Shown: piece after piece, positions 9,022 through 18,758 of the stretch
Position numbering within the stretch: position 1 is the stretch's first letter
Layout of the letters: every line of letters starts with the position of its first letter
NCBI RefSeq assembly: GCF_003940805.1
Contig: NZ_CP034328.1
Coordinates: forward strand, 3,286,001 to 3,350,000
Source of the DNA: Tabrizicola piscis
GTDB lineage: Bacteria > Pseudomonadota > Alphaproteobacteria > Rhodobacterales > Rhodobacteraceae
DNA length: 64,000 bases
Direction of reading: 5' to 3'
Made by a program: the position numbers and the translations under genes
The notes under the pieces: generated by a model
The model's input: only the letters and a program-made list of their open reading frames with translations
Database searches by the model: none
Told to the model about the DNA's origin: nothing

Positions 9022-9219
9022 TCAGCCTGCGCGGCGCAGGCCGCTGCGCCCCAGTCCAAGCCATGACTGGATCTGACCCAATGACCGGCGAATTTGCCCC
9101 GGTTCTGGTGTCAGTACCTGCTTTGGCATCGCCAAAGGCGCGACGGGCGGACCGACAAGGTCCAGCTTGATCAGCATGGCTGACGCCGGTTCCGGGATAT
9201 GTTTCATCTGAATCGTCAT
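9022..9219 (-). CDS. opgI: OpgI, small protein of the glucan operon
   Basis: 65 aa. ATG 9219 overlaps the opgG stop in an ATGA arrangement; an ATG 12 bases further upstream is possible. The protein has no membrane segment and no motif I know. R. sphaeroides has a small gene, opgI, at exactly this position (opgGIH), and I assign the name from position and size; its function is unknown to me. The C-terminal half (QIRRSLGQIQSWLGLGRSGL) is amphipathic. Confidence 0.6.
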   Translation of the reverse strand: MTIQMKHIPEPASAMLIKLDLVGPPVAPLAMPKQVLTPEPGQIRRSLGQIQSWLGLGRSGLRRAG

Positions 9220-10835
9220 GCGGTAACCCATTGATACTGCCAGTTCTCTGACAACTTGCGTCCATAACCCGCAACATGGGCGACCAGTTCCACCGTCGCG
9301 CCAGTTTCGGGCAGGACATCGATCACGAGGCGCCAGATATTCACGCTGTCGATCTTCGACAAGGTCTGCACGCTGATCTCGCCGCCAGTGATCGTCACGA
9401 CCGCTTCAACTTCGGCGTCTGTTGGAAGCGTGGCCAGCATGCCCCCCGCAAAATCCACCACGAACTTGCGGGTGCCTTCGGTGTTTTCCACCCCGGACAC
9501 GCCGCCGGTCCCGGCGCGGGTTTCCTTGACATAGGCGACATCCGCGGCCGGATCGACCGGCAGCAGGCCCCAGTGCAGACGATAGGCGTATTCGACCATC
9601 GTGCCGGGAACCGGCTTTGCCTCGGGGACCCAGAAGGCGACGATGTTGTCGTTCACCTCAAGATCGGACGGAATCTCGACCAGACGCACTGCGCCGCGGC
9701 CCCAATCGGCCAAGGGTTCAACCAGCAGGGACGGGCGGCGTTCGTAATGCGACACGGCGTCCTGATAGCTTTCGAATTCGCGGTCGCGTTGCATCAGGCC
9801 GAAAGATTGCAGGTTTTCCTCGACGAACCAGGATTCGGTCAGCTTCACCGGATTGTTCAACGGTCTCCAGATCCGGTCGCCATCGCGGCGCAGGATCGCC
9901 AGCCCGTCGCTGTCATGCACGTTGGGACGGAAATCGTCGAAGTCGGCCCGGTTCTTTTCGGAAAACAGGAACATCGAGGTCAGGGGGGCAATGCCGAACT
10001 GGTCCACCTCGGTGCGGAAGAACAGCCGCGCGGTCACGTCCACTTCGGTGTTCGTGCCGGGGCGGATGACGAAGCGGTAGGCGCCGGTGCAGCTGGCGCT
10101 TTCCAGTGCTGCATAGACCGTCACTTCACGCGCGAAGGGCACCGGCTTTTCCACCCAGAACCGCGAGAAGCGGGGAAACTCCTCGGGCTGGTTCAGGCCC
10201 GAGTTGATGGCGAGCCCGCGCGCGGAAAGCCCATAGCCATTACCGCGTCCCACGGCCCGGAAATAGCTGGCGCCAAGGAAAGCGATCACTTCGTCAAAGA
10301 GGTCGGCACGGTTCAACGGCGCGTTCAGCCGGAAACCCGCCACGCCGGGCAGCGGTTCGTGCAGGGGGACCCGATCCTTGACCCGGTCGTAGTAAAGAAA
10401 ATCGTCAGTGCTGAACACCATAGGTTGTGCGACGCCACCTTCAATCTCGAACAGATTGACCGGCTCGGCAAAGAGCCAGCCCATGTGGAAGGCATGCAGG
10501 TGGAACCCGGCCTCAGGCCCGGCCCAACGGGCACGCTTGGGGTTGAACTGCACCGAATTGTAATCGTCATAGGTGAAGTCCGAGAAGAAGCCGCTGGCAC
10601 GCTCGGCGGCGACGGCTTCCGCTTGCGACAGCAGGCGCATCTCTTCGGTCAGGGTGTCGAAGTCGAAGGGCACACCGACCGGAGCAGCGTCTGGGGCGGC
10701 TTCGGGGGCAGGCGCGGTCTGGGCCCGTGCCATCGGCACCAGGCTGGTGCCGCAGTGCAGCAACACAAGTGTGCTGATGCCCGCAAGGACGCCACGGCGT
10801 GGCAGTGTTATGTGCAAACCCGGTTCGACCGGCAT
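9216..10835 (-). CDS. opgG: OpgG, periplasmic glucan biosynthesis protein
   Basis: 539 aa from ATG 10835, chosen for GGGAG 5 bases upstream (a TTG 15 bases earlier is also in frame). The signal region contains LPRRGVLAGIST, a twin-arginine-like sequence followed by a hydrophobic stretch and an Ala-x-Ala site (ARAQ). The mature protein matches the MdoG/OpgG family: FDTLTEEMRLLSQ, LFEIEGGVAQPMVFSTDDFLYY, FRLNAPLN, and the Ig-like C-terminal domain. It acts in the periplasm on newly exported linear glucan. First gene of the operon. Confidence 0.9.
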   Translation of the reverse strand: MPVEPGLHITLPRRGVLAGISTLVLLHCGTSLVPMARAQTAPAPEAAPDAAPVGVPFDFDTLTEEMRLLSQAEAVAAERASGFFSDFTYDDYNSVQFNPKRARWAGPEAGFHLHAFHMGWLFAEPVNLFEIEGGVAQPMVFSTDDFLYYDRVKDRVPLHEPLPGVAGFRLNAPLNRADLFDEVIAFLGASYFRAVGRGNGYGLSARGLAINSGLNQPEEFPRFSRFWVEKPVPFAREVTVYAALESASCTGAYRFVIRPGTNTEVDVTARLFFRTEVDQFGIAPLTSMFLFSEKNRADFDDFRPNVHDSDGLAILRRDGDRIWRPLNNPVKLTESWFVEENLQSFGLMQRDREFESYQDAVSHYERRPSLLVEPLADWGRGAVRLVEIPSDLEVNDNIVAFWVPEAKPVPGTMVEYAYRLHWGLLPVDPAADVAYVKETRAGTGGVSGVENTEGTRKFVVDFAGGMLATLPTDAEVEAVVTITGGEISVQTLSKIDSVNIWRLVIDVLPETGATVELVAHVAGYGRKLSENWQYQWVTA

Positions 10836-11404
10836 GGTAGCTCCCAACAACGATTCACGAAAAACTCAAGACGAGTCTCAGGTTATAAGGTCCGACGCCA
10901 CATCAATCTCGATGCAGTGAACGCAATGCTGCCATGCAGCAAAAGCAACCCTGCCGTCGAATACTTGATGCTGCCGATAGGTCGGAATGCAGCAGCGCGG
11001 CGTCAATACCACGCCTTGGGAAAATGGGGGCGCGTGCCGTTGGAATAGGCATGTTTCCGCCGTTTGCCCAAGACAATGGCGGAAAGCCGTGGGTGGGCAC
11101 GTTTGAGGGCCGAAGTTGGTGCTGAGACCCTCTGGTCAGAAGCTGTACCGCACCGCGCGAGTCTGATCTGCGGTGTTATCCAACCGGACAGGACGGCCCC
11201 ACTTTGCCTTAACGTCCGCTTCCTGCGCGTCGCGGGGGGCGTCGGTCAGCATCCCTGCCAGCCGCAGGTAAAGGCATCGACATCTTCGAACCTGAACGCT
11301 GTGTCGGTCGCCGAAAGGTTGTGGCCCGACTCTGCCGGCATCGCGGTGCCATCGACAGGCTGCGGACCGGTCGCGACCGACCAGACCGCGCTTGAGCGGG
11401 TTCT
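10836..11404. other. Divergent intergenic region between opgG and kdp
   Basis: Over 560 bp without a convincing gene. An 8-bp inverted repeat TTTCCGCC/GGCGGAAA with a 16-base spacer lies at 11055-11086 and could be a regulator site or a weak hairpin. A 38-codon minus-strand frame at 11136-11252 is not supported. The opgG promoter must lie near its left end; I cannot place it. Confidence 0.4.
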
Positions 11405-11460
11405 CTTTACGCGGTCCTTACGCGATCCGCCCCCCTATCGAATAGAGCCTTTACGCGGTC
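11405..11460 (+). promoter_or_regulatory. Three direct repeats (CTTTACGCGGTC) upstream of kdp; probable KdpE operator
   Basis: Copies start at 11405 (CTTTACGCGGTC), 11416 (CCTTACGCGATC) and 11449 (CTTTACGCGGTC, identical to the first). The offsets of 11 and 33 bp put all three on one face of the helix. OmpR/PhoB-family regulators such as KdpE commonly bind 11-bp-spaced direct repeats, and the first operon gene starts 40 bp downstream. The link to KdpE is inference. Confidence 0.6.
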
Positions 11461-11500
11461 TCACGGCAGTCTCCGGCCCAGCATCCCAAGGAGTCATGTC

Positions 11501-11584
11501 ATGCTGGACCTTCTGTACGTTTCCCTCGGCCTTGCGGCGTTTGCGGTCTTCGCGCTTGGCATCCGCGCCGCTGAGCGGCTGTGA
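11501..11584 (+). CDS. 27-aa membrane micro-peptide at head of kdp operon
   Basis: ATG 11501 has a strong AAGGAG 7 bases upstream. The product starts MLDLLYVSLGLAAFAVFALG and ends IRAAERL: one membrane helix with a positively charged C-terminal end, much like KdpF in form but different in sequence. It stops 10 bases before kdpF. I recall similar short frames ahead of kdpF in other bacteria, but know of no assigned function. The likely role is a second small subunit or a regulator of the Kdp complex. Confidence 0.6.
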   Translation: MLDLLYVSLGLAAFAVFALGIRAAERL

Positions 11585-11594
11585 GGGTAGCACC

Positions 11595-11681
11595 ATGTTC
11601 GATCTGATCTTGGGTCTTGGCGTCGCTGCGGGCCTGTTTGTCTACCTTGGCGCGGCGCTGCTGCGGCCGGACCGGTTCTGA
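11595..11681 (+). CDS. kdpF: KdpF, small subunit of potassium-transporting ATPase
   Basis: 28 aa, with the form [20 protein letters not shown] followed by LLRPDRF. This is the usual KdpF layout: one membrane helix ending in L-x-R-P-x-R/K-F. It stabilises the KdpABC complex in other bacteria. It lies 11 bases before kdpA. Confidence 0.88.
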   Translation: MFDLILGLGVAAGLFVYLGAALLRPDRF

Positions 11682-11692
11682 GGGGGCGCATC

Positions 11693-13366
11693 ATGGACCT
11701 GCTTTCCTATCTTCTCTACTTTGCCGCACTCGTTGGCCTTGCCTGGCTCCTCGCACTGTGGATGGTCCGGGTCTATTCCGCGGCCCTTCCGTCAGTACTG
11801 CTGCGGATTGAAGGTGCGCTTTGCCGGCTTAGTGGTGCTGCGCCCGACCGCGGCATGGGCTGGGGTGGCTATGCGCTGGCCGTTCTGGTGTTCAATGCGA
11901 CCGGCTTTGTCGTGCTCTATGTCCTGCTGCGGGCGCAGGGTGCGCTGCCTTTGAACCCGGACGGCATCGGTGGCATGGCACCTGACCTTGCTTTCAACAC
12001 TGCCGTCAGCTTTGTCACCAACACCAACTGGCAGGCCTATTCGGGCGAGGCGCAGCTGAGCTACCTGAGCCAGATGGCCGGGCTGACGGTGCAGAACTTC
12101 GTCAGTGCGGGCACTGGCATGGCCGTCGCCGTTGCGGTGATCCGGGGCTTCGTTTCGGCCAAGGGGGCGACGCTTGGCAATTTCTGGGTCGATCTGACCC
12201 GGTCGGTCCTGTGGATTCTGCTGCCACTCTCTGTCGTGCTGGCGCTGTTCCTTGGCTGGCAGGGCGTGCCGCAGACGCTGCAGGGCGCGGTCGTTGCGAC
12301 GGGCGTCGAGGGGCAGGAACAGGTGATCGCCCGGGGCCCGGCAGCGGCGCAGATCGCCATCAAGCAGCTTGGCACCAACGGCGGGGGATTCTTCGGCGTG
12401 AACTCGGCCCATCCGTTCGAGAACCCGACCATCGCGTCGAACATGGCGCAGTCGCTGTCGATCCTGCTGATCCCGGTGGCCTTCTGCTTTCTTTTCGGGC
12501 GCATGGCGGGGGACCGGCGACAGGGCTGGGCAATCTTTGCCGCGATGGCGGTGATGTTCGTGGCGGGCCTTGCGGTAATCCATGTCTACGAGGTTGCAGG
12601 GAACCCCGCCCTGGGGCTGGGCGCGAACATGGAGGGCAAGGAGCAACGCTTTGGCGCGATGCTGTCGGCGCTTTGGGCGGCTTCCACGACCGCCGCGTCG
12701 AACGGGTCGGTCAACGCGATGCATGACAGCTTCATGCCGCTATCGGGCCTTGTGATGATGGTCAACATGCAGATTGGCGAGGTGATCTTCGGCGGGGTCG
12801 GTGCGGGGCTTTACGGGATGCTTCTTTACGTCGTCCTTGCCGTGTTTCTGGCCGGGCTGATGGTCGGGCGCACGCCCGAATACCTTGGCCGCAAGATCGA
12901 GGGGCGCGAAGTAACTCTGGCGGTGCTGGCCTTCCTGTCGATGCCGTTGGGCATTCTGGTTGGGGGCGCTGTCGCTGCCACCGTCCCGCAGGCGCTGGCG
13001 GCGGTGCAGGACCCCGGGCCGCATGGGATGAGCGAGATCCTTTACGCCTATTCGTCGGCCACCGGAAACAACGGGTCGGCGTTCGGCGGTTATGGCGCGG
13101 CGCTGCCCTGGCACACGACCACGCTGGGGATCATCATGCTGCTGGGACGCTATGCGATCATCATCCCGATGCTGGCAATTGCCGGGTCGATGGTGCGCAA
13201 GCCGCAGGCCCCTGTCACCTCGGGCACTTTCCCTACGCATGGGCCGCTGTTCGTGACGCTCTTGATCCTTACCGTGCTGATCCTTGGCGCGCTGACCTTC
13301 TTCCCTGTCCTCGCCCTTGGCCCGATCGCGGAAGAGACCGCGCGTGTGGCCGGGCAAAGCTTCTGA
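11693..13366 (+). CDS. kdpA: KdpA, potassium-binding channel subunit
   Basis: 557 aa, normal length. Four pore-loop repeats are visible, including [45 protein letters not shown] and [16 protein letters not shown], which form the K+ selectivity filter. It is a polytopic inner-membrane protein that takes up K+ when external potassium is low, powered by KdpB. Tightly linked to kdpF and kdpB (9-base gap). Confidence 0.97.
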   Translation: MDLLSYLLYFAALVGLAWLLALWMVRVYSAALPSVLLRIEGALCRLSGAAPDRGMGWGGYALAVLVFNATGFVVLYVLLRAQGALPLNPDGIGGMAPDLAFNTAVSFVTNTNWQAYSGEAQLSYLSQMAGLTVQNFVSAGTGMAVAVAVIRGFVSAKGATLGNFWVDLTRSVLWILLPLSVVLALFLGWQGVPQTLQGAVVATGVEGQEQVIARGPAAAQIAIKQLGTNGGGFFGVNSAHPFENPTIASNMAQSLSILLIPVAFCFLFGRMAGDRRQGWAIFAAMAVMFVAGLAVIHVYEVAGNPALGLGANMEGKEQRFGAMLSALWAASTTAASNGSVNAMHDSFMPLSGLVMMVNMQIGEVIFGGVGAGLYGMLLYVVLAVFLAGLMVGRTPEYLGRKIEGREVTLAVLAFLSMPLGILVGGAVAATVPQALAAVQDPGPHGMSEILYAYSSATGNNGSAFGGYGAALPWHTTTLGIIMLLGRYAIIIPMLAIAGSMVRKPQAPVTSGTFPTHGPLFVTLLILTVLILGALTFFPVLALGPIAEETARVAGQSF

Positions 13367-13375
13367 GGCACCCAA

Positions 13376-15412
13376 ATGTCGAAACTGACCAAGACGGCCG
13401 ATATGACCGGCCTTTACCCGGCCGCGATCCGGGCAAGCGTCACCAAGCTTGATCCCCGCAGCCTGTGGCGCAACCCGGTGATGTTCGTGACTGCCGTCGT
13501 GGCGGCGATGACCACGGTTCTTGGCCTGCGTGATCTTGTGACGGGCGTTCCGGGCGCGGGGACCAGCCTGCATATCGCGGCCTGGCTGTGGCTGTGCGTG
13601 ATCTTCGCGAACTTTGCCGAAGCGCTCGCCGAAGGGCGGGGCAAGGCGCGGGCGGATACCCTGCGCGCGACGAAGTCTGAAACCAAGGTGCGGGTGCTGG
13701 GTGCTGTGGATGACGATCCGGCCACGGGGACAGAAACGCTGTCCACCGCGCTACGTGCAGGCCAGTTCGTGCATGTGGCGGCGGGTGAGATCATCCCGGC
13801 GGATGGCGAGGCCGTGCGCGGCGTCGCATCGGTCAACGAAAGCGCCATCACCGGCGAAAGCGCGCCCGTGATCCGCGAGGCGGGGGGCGACCGGTCCTCG
13901 GTCACCGGGGGCACCACGGTCGTTTCCGACTGGCTGGTGATCCGGGTGACGGCGGAACCGGGGAAAAGCTTCCTTGACCGCATGATCGCGCTGGTGGAAG
14001 GGGCCGAACGGCAAAAGACCCCGAACGAGATTGCGCTGAACATCCTGCTTGTGGGTCTGACGCTGATCTTCCTGTTTGTCGTCGTCACACTTCCGGCCTT
14101 CGCAAGCTATTCCGGCACCACGATCCCGGTGATCGTGCTGGGCGCGTTGTTCGTGACGCTGATCCCGACCACGATTGGCGGGCTGCTGAGTGCCATCGGC
14201 ATCGCCGGGATGGACCGCCTCGTGAAGGCCAATGTCATCGCCAAATCCGGCCGGGCGGTTGAGGCGGCGGGGGATGTCGACACGCTGCTTCTGGACAAGA
14301 CCGGCACGATCACCTTCGGCAACCGGATGGCGGATGCGCTGATCCCTGCACCGGGGGTGGACATGGCGCGACTGGCTGAGGCGGCGGCGCTGGCATCGCT
14401 GGCCGATGAGACGCCGGAGGGCAAATCCATCGTCGACAAGGCGCGCGAGGTTCTGGGATCGGTCCCGGCGATGCCAAGGGGTGCCGAGGCCGTTGCCTTC
14501 ACGGCGCAGACGCGGCTTTCGGGGCTGGACCTTGAGGGCGGTCGCAGCTTTCGCAAGGGCGCGATTGACGCGGTGATCCGGTTGACCGGACGGACCCCGC
14601 CGCAGGCGCTGGCGGCCCAGGTGGATGCCATCGCGCGGTCAGGGGGCACGCCCTTGCTGGTGGCCGAAGGCGCAGAAATCCTTGGTGCGGTCCACCTCAA
14701 GGATATCGTCAAACCCGGCGTGCGAGAACGCTTTGCGGAACTCCGCGCGATGGGTATCCGCACGGTGATGATCACCGGCGACAACCCGCTGACCGCCGCC
14801 GCGATTGCCGCCGAGGCCGGGGTGGATGACTTTCTGGCCGAGGCGACACCCGAGATGAAGCTGGACCTGATCCGCCGCGAACAGGCGGGCGGGCGGCTGG
14901 TGGCCATGTGCGGCGACGGGTCGAACGACGCGCCCGCGCTGGCGCAGGCCGACGTGGGCGTGGCGATGAACGCGGGCACCCCGGCGGCGAAGGAGGCCGC
15001 GAACCTGATCGACCTAGACAGCGACCCGACCAAGCTGATCGAGGTGGTGCTGGTGGGCAAACAGCTGCTGATCTCGCGCGGGGCGCTGACGACATTCTCC
15101 ATCGCCAATGACGTGGCGAAATACTTCGCCATCCTGCCCGCGATCTTTGTTGCGGCCTATCCCGGGCTGGGGGCGCTGAACATCATGGGGCTGGCCTCGC
15201 CCACCAGTGCCATCCTGTCGGCTGTGATCTTCAACGCGCTGATCCTTGTGGCGCTGGTGCCGCTGGCCCTGCGCGGGGTGTCTTACCGTCCGTCCAGCGC
15301 GGCGGCGCTTTTGCGGCGCAACCTGCTGATCTACGGGCTGGGCGGGCTGATCGTGCCCTTCTTCGGGATCAAGGCCATCGACGCTACCCTTGTCGCCCTG
15401 AACCTTGCCTGA
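13376..15412 (+). CDS. kdpB: KdpB, P-type ATPase subunit
   Basis: 678 aa P-type ATPase. Motifs in order: actuator AITGESAP, phosphorylation site [13 protein letters not shown] (the Asp of DKTGT), ITGDNPLT, and the hinge [12 protein letters not shown], with membrane helices at both ends. It hydrolyses ATP to drive K+ movement through KdpA. No missing residues seen. Confidence 0.97.
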   Translation: MSKLTKTADMTGLYPAAIRASVTKLDPRSLWRNPVMFVTAVVAAMTTVLGLRDLVTGVPGAGTSLHIAAWLWLCVIFANFAEALAEGRGKARADTLRATKSETKVRVLGAVDDDPATGTETLSTALRAGQFVHVAAGEIIPADGEAVRGVASVNESAITGESAPVIREAGGDRSSVTGGTTVVSDWLVIRVTAEPGKSFLDRMIALVEGAERQKTPNEIALNILLVGLTLIFLFVVVTLPAFASYSGTTIPVIVLGALFVTLIPTTIGGLLSAIGIAGMDRLVKANVIAKSGRAVEAAGDVDTLLLDKTGTITFGNRMADALIPAPGVDMARLAEAAALASLADETPEGKSIVDKAREVLGSVPAMPRGAEAVAFTAQTRLSGLDLEGGRSFRKGAIDAVIRLTGRTPPQALAAQVDAIARSGGTPLLVAEGAEILGAVHLKDIVKPGVRERFAELRAMGIRTVMITGDNPLTAAAIAAEAGVDDFLAEATPEMKLDLIRREQAGGRLVAMCGDGSNDAPALAQADVGVAMNAGTPAAKEAANLIDLDSDPTKLIEVVLVGKQLLISRGALTTFSIANDVAKYFAILPAIFVAAYPGLGALNIMGLASPTSAILSAVIFNALILVALVPLALRGVSYRPSSAAALLRRNLLIYGLGGLIVPFFGIKAIDATLVALNLA

Positions 15413-15427
15413 CGCCCCCCCACCCCA

Positions 15428-15454
15428 TCCCTTCCCCATGAGGGGGGAGGGAGG
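15428..15454. other. GC-rich hairpin between kdpB and kdpC
   Basis: CCCTTCCCC, then ATGA, then GGGGGGAGGG can fold into a short C/G stem. There is no T-tract, so attenuation or mRNA stabilisation is more likely than full termination, since kdpC follows in the same direction. Confidence 0.4.
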
Positions 15455-15477
15455 TACCCAATCGCAGAGGTTGACCC

Positions 15478-16071
15478 ATGATAACCCACCTTCGCCCCGC
15501 CATTTCCCTGACCGTGGTCTTTACCCTGCTGACGGGTCTTGCCTACCCGCTGGCGATGACCGGCGCTGCGCAGACGCTGTTTCCGATGGCCGCCAATGGC
15601 AGCCTGATCGAGAGGGATGGAACCATCATCGGTTCATCCCTGATCGCGCAGCCCTTTGCTGGCGCGGGCTATCTGCACCCCCGTCCCTCGGCCAGTGGCT
15701 GGAACGCCGCCGGGACCGGGGCTTCTAACCTTGGGCCGACCTCGGCGGCGTTGATAGCCACAGTCGCCGAACGTCGCACCGCTTGGGAGGCAGAGAAAGG
15801 AACCGAGGCCCCGATCGACGCCGTCACCGCCTCTGGTTCGGGGTTGGACCCGGATATCAGCCCTGAAAACGCGCTGGCGCAGGCGGGCCGCATAGCAGCC
15901 TTGCGCGGTGCGGATGCGGGTGCGGTGCGGGGATTGATCGAAGCCGCCGTCGAGAAACCGTTCCTTGGCCTTTATGGCGAACCGCGCGTGAACGTGCTTC
16001 TGACCAACATCGCCCTTGACGAAGCCTTCCCGATGCCGCCCGCTGGAGGGGAAGGATACACCACCGAATGA
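15478..16071 (+). CDS. kdpC: KdpC, accessory subunit of potassium-transporting ATPase
   Basis: 197 aa with one N-terminal membrane helix (about residues 10-33) and a periplasmic domain. Family signatures: YPLAMTGAAQTLFP, GSSLIAQPF, YLHPRPSA, and ASGSGLDPDISPENALAQ. It raises ATPase affinity and stabilises the complex. The stop overlaps the kdpD start by 4 bases (ATGA). Confidence 0.95.
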   Translation: MITHLRPAISLTVVFTLLTGLAYPLAMTGAAQTLFPMAANGSLIERDGTIIGSSLIAQPFAGAGYLHPRPSASGWNAAGTGASNLGPTSAALIATVAERRTAWEAEKGTEAPIDAVTASGSGLDPDISPENALAQAGRIAALRGADAGAVRGLIEAAVEKPFLGLYGEPRVNVLLTNIALDEAFPMPPAGGEGYTTE

Positions 16072-18758
16072 CCCCGGATTCCGAAATTCGCCCCTCTCCT
16101 GAGGCACTTCTCGTGCAGGCCGCGCGGGAAGGGCGGGGGCGGCTTAAGGTCTTTCTGGGCGCGGCACCGGGGGTCGGCAAGACCTGGGCCATGCTGGACG
16201 ACGCGCATCGCAAGCGGGCGGAAGGCGTCGATGTGGTGGCGGCCCTGATCGAGACGCATGGGCGGTCCGAAACGCAGGCCAAGCTGGCGGGCCTTCCGCA
16301 GCTTGCGCGCAAGCCTGTCATTCACAAGGGCCGGGCGTTGACCGAGATGGACCTTGACGGTTTGCTGGCGCGCAAACCCGCACTCGCCCTGATCGACGAA
16401 CTGGCCCATACGAATGCCGACGGCAGCCGCCACGCCAAGCGCTGGCAGGATGTCGAGGAAGTGTTGGCCGCCGGGATCGACGTCTATACCACGCTGAACA
16501 TCCAGCACATCGAGACGCTGAACGAAACGGTGGCGCGGATTACCGGCGTTCGGGTTCGGGAAACCGTCCCGGACGGCGCGCTGGAAATGGCGGATGAGAT
16601 CGAGCTGATCGACCTGCCGCCGGATGAACTGGTGGACCGGCTGAAGCAGGGCAAGGTCTATCCGGCGGATCAGGCGGCCCGCGCGTTGGGGTCGTTCTTC
16701 GTCAAGGGCAACCTGACCGCGCTGCGCGAGCTTGCCATGCGCGCCGCCGCTGACCGGGTGGATGCGCAACTGCGTGAGCATATGGCCGCGAACGCCATCG
16801 CCGGGCCATGGCCCACGCAGGAACGCATCCTTGTGTGCATCAACGAAAGCCCCGCCGCGCGTGAGGCGATCCGGGTTGCCAAGCGCAGCGCCGACCGGGC
16901 GCGAGCGGAATGGATCGCGCTGAACGTGGCGCAGGCGCGGATGGAAGGCTTGCCCGAGGCCGACAAGGACCGGCTGGCGGGAAGCCTGCGATTGGCCGAA
17001 CGGCTGGGCGCGGAACTGGCGACGCTGGAGGCCGAGCATGACGTGGCCGAGGCGATCCTGACCTATGCGCGGGACCGCAACGTGCGTCGCATCGTGATCG
17101 GTCGCCCGCGGCCCCGCCCGTTCTGGGCAAGGTTGACGTCCGAGGATGTTGCGACGGATGTTTTGCGCCGGTCTGGAGCATTCGAGGTCACCGTCGCCTC
17201 GGAACCTGACGAGAAACCGAAGGCCAGTGGCTTTCGCAGCCCGCGTCTGGGGGCGGAACCGAAGGCTTGGGGCGAAGCGGTGCTGGCCGTCGCCATCGCC
17301 TCGGCCTGTTCCTGGGGGGCCGAGCAGTTGTTTCCGGTGGCCAGCCTGAGCGTGATCTACATGACGGCGGTCGTTGTCGTGGCCAGCCGCCGCGGTCTGG
17401 GCCCTGCCCTTGCGGCCGCCGTGCTGGGCTTCATGGCGTACAACTTCCTGTTCACTCATCCGCGCTATACGTTCCATGTCTCTCGGCAGGGCGAGCTTCT
17501 GACGCTGGGGCTGTTCCTCGCCGCCTCGCTGGTGACGGGAAATCTTGCCGCCCGCCTGCGTGCCCGGGTAGAGGCGCAGGCCGCCATCGCCGACCGGACG
17601 AACAAGCTTTACGACTTCAGCCGCCGTGTCGCTGCCGCTGCCACGGCGGATGATGTGGTTTGGGCCTCGGTCAGCCATGTGGCGACGACGCTGCGCTGCG
17701 AGGCGGTGCTGCTGATGCCGCGTGGGGCAGAGTTGCGGGTTGTAGGTGGCTTCCCGCCGGAGGATCGGCTGGACGTGCGCGACCAGTCTGCCGCGCAGTT
17801 CGCCTGGGAAAAGGGGGAGCCTGCGGGCCGGGGATCGGACACCTTGCCCACAGCACGGTGGTTCTTTCTGCCGCTGGTGGCGGGCGACCGGCGGTTGGGC
17901 GTGCTTGGTATTGCATATGAAGATGATCGCCAGCTTGCCCGCACCGACCGCCGCCTGCTTGACGCGCTGATCGACCAGATCGCGCTGGCGCTGGAACGGC
18001 TGCGGCTGACCGAAGACCTTGCCGCCACCCAGCTTGCCACCGAGACCGAACGCCTGCGCACCGCGCTTTTGAACTCGGTCAGCCATGACCTTAGGACGCC
18101 GCTTGTGACGATCATCGGGGCAGCCGGTCATCTCGTGGATGCGGACCTGCCGCCGGACGCCCGGCGTGATCTGGCCGAGAACATCCGTGAGGAAGGCGAA
18201 CGGCTCGACCGCTACGTCCAGAACCTGCTTGACATGACGCGTCTGGGTCACGGCGCGCTCAAGCCCAGACTGGCGCCGCAGGACGTGGCCGAGATTGTCG
18301 GGGGCGCGCGATCCCGGATGAAGGGCGTCCTGCGCGGGCATGACCTGCGGGTTGATCTTGCGCCGAACCTGCCGCTGATCCTTGCCGACGGGGTGCTGCT
18401 GGAGCAGGTGCTGGTCAACATCCTCGACAACGCGGCAAAGTATTCGCCCGAAAGAACCGCGATCACCATCGCGGCCCGTCTGCTGGGCGCCCGCGTCGAA
18501 CTGTCGGTGACCGACCATGGTCCCGGCATCCCGGTGGAGGACACGGCCCGCGTCTTCGACATGTTCTATCGCGTGGCCGGGGGCGACCGTCAGAGGGCGG
18601 GCACCGGCCTTGGCCTTGCCATCTGCAAGGGGCTGATCGAGGCGATGGGCGGCACGATCAAGGCCGAGTCGGGCCGGGCCGAGACTGGCTGGCCTGATGG
18701 CACCGGGACGCGTATCGTGATGGCACTCCCCCTCCACAATCCCGAGGTCGCTGCGTGA
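16068..18758 (+). CDS. kdpD: KdpD, potassium/turgor sensor histidine kinase
   Basis: 896 aa, full length. Domain order: N-terminal KdpD domain with Walker A (GAAPGVGKTWAM, about 30-41) and YTTLNIQHIE; a universal-stress-like domain (about 245-370); four membrane helices of DUF4118 (about 395-490); a GAF-type region; then HisKA (SVSHDLRTPLVTIIG), N box NILDNAAKYSPE, and G boxes DHGPGIP and GTGLGLAICKG. It phosphorylates KdpE under K+ limitation. The downstream ATGA overlap with kdpE indicates coupled translation. Confidence 0.96.
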   Translation: MTPDSEIRPSPEALLVQAAREGRGRLKVFLGAAPGVGKTWAMLDDAHRKRAEGVDVVAALIETHGRSETQAKLAGLPQLARKPVIHKGRALTEMDLDGLLARKPALALIDELAHTNADGSRHAKRWQDVEEVLAAGIDVYTTLNIQHIETLNETVARITGVRVRETVPDGALEMADEIELIDLPPDELVDRLKQGKVYPADQAARALGSFFVKGNLTALRELAMRAAADRVDAQLREHMAANAIAGPWPTQERILVCINESPAAREAIRVAKRSADRARAEWIALNVAQARMEGLPEADKDRLAGSLRLAERLGAELATLEAEHDVAEAILTYARDRNVRRIVIGRPRPRPFWARLTSEDVATDVLRRSGAFEVTVASEPDEKPKASGFRSPRLGAEPKAWGEAVLAVAIASACSWGAEQLFPVASLSVIYMTAVVVVASRRGLGPALAAAVLGFMAYNFLFTHPRYTFHVSRQGELLTLGLFLAASLVTGNLAARLRARVEAQAAIADRTNKLYDFSRRVAAAATADDVVWASVSHVATTLRCEAVLLMPRGAELRVVGGFPPEDRLDVRDQSAAQFAWEKGEPAGRGSDTLPTARWFFLPLVAGDRRLGVLGIAYEDDRQLARTDRRLLDALIDQIALALERLRLTEDLAATQLATETERLRTALLNSVSHDLRTPLVTIIGAAGHLVDADLPPDARRDLAENIREEGERLDRYVQNLLDMTRLGHGALKPRLAPQDVAEIVGGARSRMKGVLRGHDLRVDLAPNLPLILADGVLLEQVLVNILDNAAKYSPERTAITIAARLLGARVELSVTDHGPGIPVEDTARVFDMFYRVAGGDRQRAGTGLGLAICKGLIEAMGGTIKAESGRAETGWPDGTGTRIVMALPLHNPEVAA

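Noticed and set aside
8281..11048. Long plus-strand frames opposite opgH and opgG
   Set aside because: Shadows of the opg operon with no start signals or recognisable domains.
11136..11252. 38-codon minus-strand frame ending R-Y-S-F, like an outer-membrane protein C-terminus
   Set aside because: No ribosome site, too short, and no upstream coding signal; the ending is probably chance.
11064..11681. Long plus-strand frame covering the opg-kdp gap and kdpF
   Set aside because: The kdpF start and ribosome site inside it are standard; the upstream part has no coding character and covers the repeats.
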